Source: CALIZF01 sp046292445 (lineage in GTDB: Bacteria; Pseudomonadota; Alphaproteobacteria; Rhodobacterales; Rhodobacteraceae). Taken from it: 9,917 nt of DNA. Position 1 is the first letter of the stretch. The number at the start of each line of letters is the position of its first letter. Positions 7,540 through 9,917 of the stretch are shown here, piece by piece. The notes below the pieces were generated by a model. It searched no databases, was not told where the DNA came from, and saw only the letters and a list, made by a program, of their open reading frames with translations. The position numbers and the translations under genes were made by a program. The DNA lies in assembly GCA_046292445.1 (NCBI GenBank), contig JBKBQT010000059.1, positions 1 through 9,917 of the forward strand, read 5' to 3'.

Positions 7540-7721
7540 GGGGCGCCCGGCGAAAGCTGCGCGCAGGCATGCCGAAAACGGCCCGTATCCGCGCCATCGG
7601 ACTGGGCAAGCGCTGCAAACTTGTGCAACAAACCTCTGAAGCGCACCGTCGCACCGCGCCGCCCTCGCCTGCCGGCCCGGCGCGGCTAGGTTGATGCCTG
7701 TAAAAGAAGACTATCCAACCC
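7540..7721 (+). other. Gap between the two transporter operons; probable site of terminator and promoter
   Basis: There is no convincing gene here. An imperfect hairpin at 7581-7607 (GCCC..TCCG / CGGA..GGGC) has no T-run, so a terminator for the first operon is not clear. A short inverted repeat TTGTGCAACAA lies at 7621-7631 (TTGT and ACAA around GCA) in a locally AT-richer patch and could be an operator. TTGATG at 7691-7696 resembles a -35 box, but a -10 box at suitable spacing would fall on the ribosome binding site, so I do not call a promoter. A 41-codon frame from 7568 to 7693 is probably not coding. Confidence 0.45.
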
Positions 7722-7727
7722 GGAGGT
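7722..7727 (+). promoter_or_regulatory. Strong Shine-Dalgarno for the second binding-protein gene
   Basis: GGAGGT lies four bases before the ATG at 7732. It is the best ribosome binding site in the window, which fixes the start and suggests high expression of the periplasmic protein and an independent transcription unit. Confidence 0.85.
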
Positions 7728-7731
7728 ATCC

Positions 7732-8727
7732 ATGACCACCCGCATACTCGCCCCCCTTGCGCTGGCCGCCGCGGCGCTCGCGGCGCTGCCCGCCGCCGCA
7801 CAGACCAAGGTCTCCTTCGGCACCAACTGGCTGGCCCAGGCCGAGCATGGCGGGTTCTACCAGGCGGTCGCGGACGGCACCTATGCCGCCTGCGGGCTCG
7901 ATGTGACGATCCTGCCGGGCGGGCCGCAGGTGAACAACCGTGCCCTGATGCTCGCCGGCCGGGTCGATTTCCACATGGGCGGCAACCTGCTCGAGGCGTT
8001 TTCGGCCGCGGCCGAGGGCGTGCCAATCGTCGCCGTCGCGGCGATGTTCCAGAAGGAGCCGCAGGTGCTCATCACCCATCCCGGTGTCGCCTCGTCCTTC
8101 GAGGATCTCAAGAAGCTGCGCCTCCTGATCGGCGATCAGGGCTTTGCCTCCTACTACCAGTGGATGATCGCGGCCTACGGCTTTACCCCCGAACAACGCG
8201 AGGTCTATACCTTCAACCCCGCCCCGTTCCTCGCCGACAAGGGTCTGGCGATGCAGGGCTATCTGTCATCCGAGCCCTACCTGATCGAGAAGGAGGGCGG
8301 CTTCACCCCCGATGTCTGGCTCATCGCGGATGCCGGCTATTCGACCTATTCGACCCTCATCGAGACGATGCAATCGACGATCGACACCCGGCCCGAGGTG
8401 GTGAAATGCTTTGTCGAGGGGTCGATCAAGGGGTGGTACACCTATCTCTATGGTGACAACGCGGCCGCCAACGCGATGATCCAGAAGGACAACCCCGAGA
8501 TGACGGACGACAAGATCGCCTTCGCCATTGCCAAGATGAAGGAAGAGGGGATCGTCGATTCCGGCGATGCGCTCGAACTCGGGATCGGCGCGATGACCGA
8601 GGACAGCGTCAGGGGTTTCTTCGACAAGATGGTCGCGGCGGGTGTCGTGGCGGCCGATCTCGACTGGTCCAGGACGGTGAACTTCAGCTTCGTCAACCAG
8701 AAGGTCGGGATGGATCTGAAGAAATGA
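7732..8727 (+). CDS. ABC transporter substrate-binding protein, NMT1/THI5-like
   Basis: A 331-residue periplasmic binding protein with a Sec leader: a short basic start (MTTR), an alanine/leucine-rich core, and probable cleavage after PAAA (residue 23). The mature N-terminus FGTNWLAQAEHGGFYQAVADG (29-49) is the hallmark of the NMT1/THI5-like family (PF09084), which includes ThiY and related pyrimidine-, taurine- and sulfonate-type binding proteins. Further matches are LDVTILPGGPQVNNRALMLAGRVDFHMGG and the VPIVAVAAMFQKEPQVLITHPG segment. The AEHGG element corresponds to the region by which ThiY-type proteins contact a pyrimidine ring, so a pyrimidine-like or other small heterocyclic ligand is a reasonable inference, not proven. 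I recall relatives near reductive pyrimidine catabolism genes in Rhodobacteraceae, but none of those enzymes is in view. Confidence 0.9.
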   Translation: MTTRILAPLALAAAALAALPAAAQTKVSFGTNWLAQAEHGGFYQAVADGTYAACGLDVTILPGGPQVNNRALMLAGRVDFHMGGNLLEAFSAAAEGVPIVAVAAMFQKEPQVLITHPGVASSFEDLKKLRLLIGDQGFASYYQWMIAAYGFTPEQREVYTFNPAPFLADKGLAMQGYLSSEPYLIEKEGGFTPDVWLIADAGYSTYSTLIETMQSTIDTRPEVVKCFVEGSIKGWYTYLYGDNAAANAMIQKDNPEMTDDKIAFAIAKMKEEGIVDSGDALELGIGAMTEDSVRGFFDKMVAAGVVAADLDWSRTVNFSFVNQKVGMDLKK

Positions 8728-8733
8728 CCGGCA

Positions 8734-8748
8734 CCGCCCCGAGGGCGG
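8734..8748 (+). promoter_or_regulatory. Short GC hairpin between binding-protein and ATPase genes
   Basis: CCGCCC (8734-8739) and GGGCGG (8743-8748) form a six-pair stem with a CGA loop, starting six bases after the binding-protein stop. The right arm runs into the G-rich ribosome binding region of the ATPase gene (start 8756), so the structure could mask that site. No T-run follows. The position parallels the larger palindrome in the first operon. Confidence 0.45.
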
Positions 8749-8755
8749 GGGCCAG

Positions 8756-9535
8756 ATGACCCTCGCCCCCCTCGGCCAGCGCCCGCCGCTGCTCGCGATG
8801 CAGGGCGTGGACAAGACGTTCAACGGCGGCATCGTCGCGCTGCAGCGCATGGCGCTCACGGTGAACGCGGGGGATTTCGTCTCGCTGCTAGGCCCGTCCG
8901 GCTGCGGCAAGTCGACCGCGCTGCGGCTGATTGCGGGGCTGTCGCATCCGACCGCCGGTCGGATCGTCTGGGAAGGCGGGCAGCGGCAGGGCGATCTGGG
9001 CCTGGTGTTCCAGGAACCGACGCTCATGCCCTGGGCGACGGTGGCCGAGAATGTCTGGCTGCCGTTCCGTCTGCGCGGGAAGTCCTACAGGAGCGTACAG
9101 GCCGAGGTGCGTGAGGCGCTGCGGCTCGTCGGGCTCGAGACGTTCCTCAAGGCCTACCCGCGCGAATTGTCGGGGGGAATGAAGATGCGGGTCTCGATAG
9201 CCCGCGCCCTCGTCACGCGGCCCCGGCTCATCCTGATGGACGAACCCTTTGCCGCGCTCGACGAGATCACGCGCCACAGGCTCAACACCGATCTCCTGGC
9301 GCTCAAGGCCCGGATCGGCTGCACGGTGATCTTCGTCACCCATTCGGTGTTCGAAAGCGTTTTCCTGTCGGACCGCATCGTGGTCATGGCCGCCCGCCCC
9401 GGGCGGGTCATCCGCGAAGTGACGGTCGATGCGCCCTATCCGCGCGGCGAGGCGTTCCGCACCTCGCCCGAATACGCCGACCATTGCCGCGCCACATCCG
9501 CGGCGTTGCATGAAGCCATGGAAGAGGCCGCATGA
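8756..9535 (+). CDS. ABC transporter ATP-binding protein, NitT/TauT/SsuB family
   Basis: A 259-residue ATPase. Walker A is GPSGCGKST (46-54). The Q-loop FQEPTLMPWATVAENVWLP (85-103) has the LMPW and NV pattern typical of nitrate/taurine/sulfonate/thiamine-precursor importers. The signature LSGGMKMRV starts at 138, Walker B is LILMDEPFAALDE (D162, E163), and the switch histidine is H196 in FVTHS. The length is normal. The ATG lies 28 bases after the binding-protein stop, preceded by G-rich sequence. It should work with the binding protein upstream and the permease beginning at 9807. Its TGA overlaps an ATG (ATGA at 9532-9535), the type of junction at which the permease gene would normally start, but a palindromic repeat follows instead. 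Confidence 0.93.
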   Translation: MTLAPLGQRPPLLAMQGVDKTFNGGIVALQRMALTVNAGDFVSLLGPSGCGKSTALRLIAGLSHPTAGRIVWEGGQRQGDLGLVFQEPTLMPWATVAENVWLPFRLRGKSYRSVQAEVREALRLVGLETFLKAYPRELSGGMKMRVSIARALVTRPRLILMDEPFAALDEITRHRLNTDLLALKARIGCTVIFVTHSVFESVFLSDRIVVMAARPGRVIREVTVDAPYPRGEAFRTSPEYADHCRATSAALHEAMEEAA

Positions 9536-9543
9536 GCGCGGCA

Positions 9544-9776
9544 CCGTTGCAGGGGGGGCCGCCGGCCCCCCCCCCCCCGGGGCGGCCCCCCCCCCCGGGG
9601 TATTTTGGGGAACATGAAGCATCGCCGGCAGGATGCGCTTCCCGTGCAGCTACGGCCCGGTCCCGGCGATGCGCCGGTTCTGTGGCGCCAGGGCAGTCTT
9701 CATCGTTCCGAAAATACTCCCGGGGGGGTGAATTGCCGCAGGCAAGAGGGGGGGCAGGCGGCCCCCCCTGCATCGG
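9544..9776. repeat. Palindromic GC-extreme repeat element (MITE/REP-like), no transposase
   Basis: Two nested pairs of inverted arms bracket about 230 bases. The outer arms, 9544-9572 and the reverse complement of 9748-9776, share TGCAGGGGGGGCCGCC and match at 27 of 29 positions. The inner arms run from about 9589 to 9619 (CCGGGGTATTTTGGGGAAC then ATGAAG) and from about 9728 back to 9698 (CCGGGAGTATTTTCGGAAC then GATGAAG). The centre holds a further exact 10-bp pair, GCATCGCCGG at 9619-9628 and its complement at 9663-9672. The left arm contains runs of 13 and 11 C. No transposase gene or obvious target duplication is present, so it looks like a non-autonomous palindromic repeat. I recall GGGAGTATTTT-type repeats as abundant in Rhodobacteraceae (unchecked). 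The long C-runs are also prone to sequencing error. Confidence 0.75.
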
Positions 9777-9806
9777 TCGGAGGCGGGCCGCGCGCCCGGG
9801 GCCCCG

Positions 9807-9917
9807 ATGACAGCCGGTCAGCCGAACGCGGGACGGATCGAGGTCCGGATCGACGCCGAGGAGGCAAGCCGGGCGCGGCTGCGCCGCATCGAGAATGTGG
9901 CGAAGTGGGTTCTGCCC
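9807..9917 (+). CDS. Probable ABC transporter permease (NitT/TauT type), N-terminus only
   Basis: Thirty-seven codons are present, from MTAGQPNAGRIEVRID to RRIENVAKWVLP, and the frame stays open at the right edge. A charged cytoplasmic N-terminus ending in a KWVLP-type entry to the first membrane helix is what NitT/TauT permeases show. The expected partner for the upstream binding protein and ATPase is otherwise missing. The family assignment rests mainly on this context, because the conserved EAA loop lies outside the window. The start is the first ATG after the repeat element. GGGG at 9798-9801 is a weak ribosome binding site. Confidence 0.65.
   Translation, partial: MTAGQPNAGRIEVRIDAEEASRARLRRIENVAKWVLP

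Noticed and set aside
7568..7694. 41-residue open frame in the gap between operons
   Set aside because: It has no ribosome binding site, no recognisable motif and proline/arginine-rich composition; probably chance.
9566..9596. Poly-C tracts as a phase-variation switch
   Set aside because: The tracts lie in a palindromic repeat outside recognised genes and may be partly sequencing artefact; nothing shows on-off control of a protein.

Overview
The window looks like chromosome from a high-GC alphaproteobacterium, most likely of the Rhodobacteraceae type. Three things point that way: the strong G/C bias at third codon positions, the tight transporter operons with overlapping starts and stops, and the GGGAGTATTTT-type palindromic arms near the right edge, which I recall as common in that family (recollection, not searched). 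It carries two ABC uptake systems and two enzyme genes. I see no tRNA, rRNA, CRISPR array, transposase or phage gene.

Layout. Positions 741-1 (minus strand, running off the left edge) encode a metal-dependent cyclase/hydrolase of the kynurenine-formamidase-like family. A 95-bp divergent gap (742-836) holds a candidate promoter for the rightward genes. These begin with a FAD-dependent phytoene-dehydrogenase-like oxidoreductase (837-2405). A complete dipeptide/oligopeptide/nickel-type ABC importer follows: a Tat-exported substrate-binding protein (2444-3970), two permeases (4023-5030, 5023-5892) and two ATPases (5889-6752, 6745-7539). The last four genes overlap by 4 to 8 bases. A perfect 24-bp palindrome lies between the binding-protein gene and the permeases.

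After a gap of 192 bp without a convincing gene, a second system starts with its own strong ribosome binding site. It has an NMT1/THI5-like periplasmic binding protein (7732-8727), a NitT/TauT/SsuB-type ATPase (8756-9535) and the first 37 codons of what is probably its permease (9807-9917, running off the right edge). A GC-extreme palindromic repeat (9544-9776) sits between ATPase and permease.

Working together (inference): the first operon pairs an oxidoreductase with a five-part importer, and the divergent hydrolase may act on the same small molecule. The second operon would import a small heterocyclic or nitrogenous compound, possibly pyrimidine-like. No ligand can be fixed from sequence alone. 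The most unusual sequence is the palindromic element interrupting the second transporter operon. It contains an open frame that touches the flanking genes through ATGA junctions at both ends.
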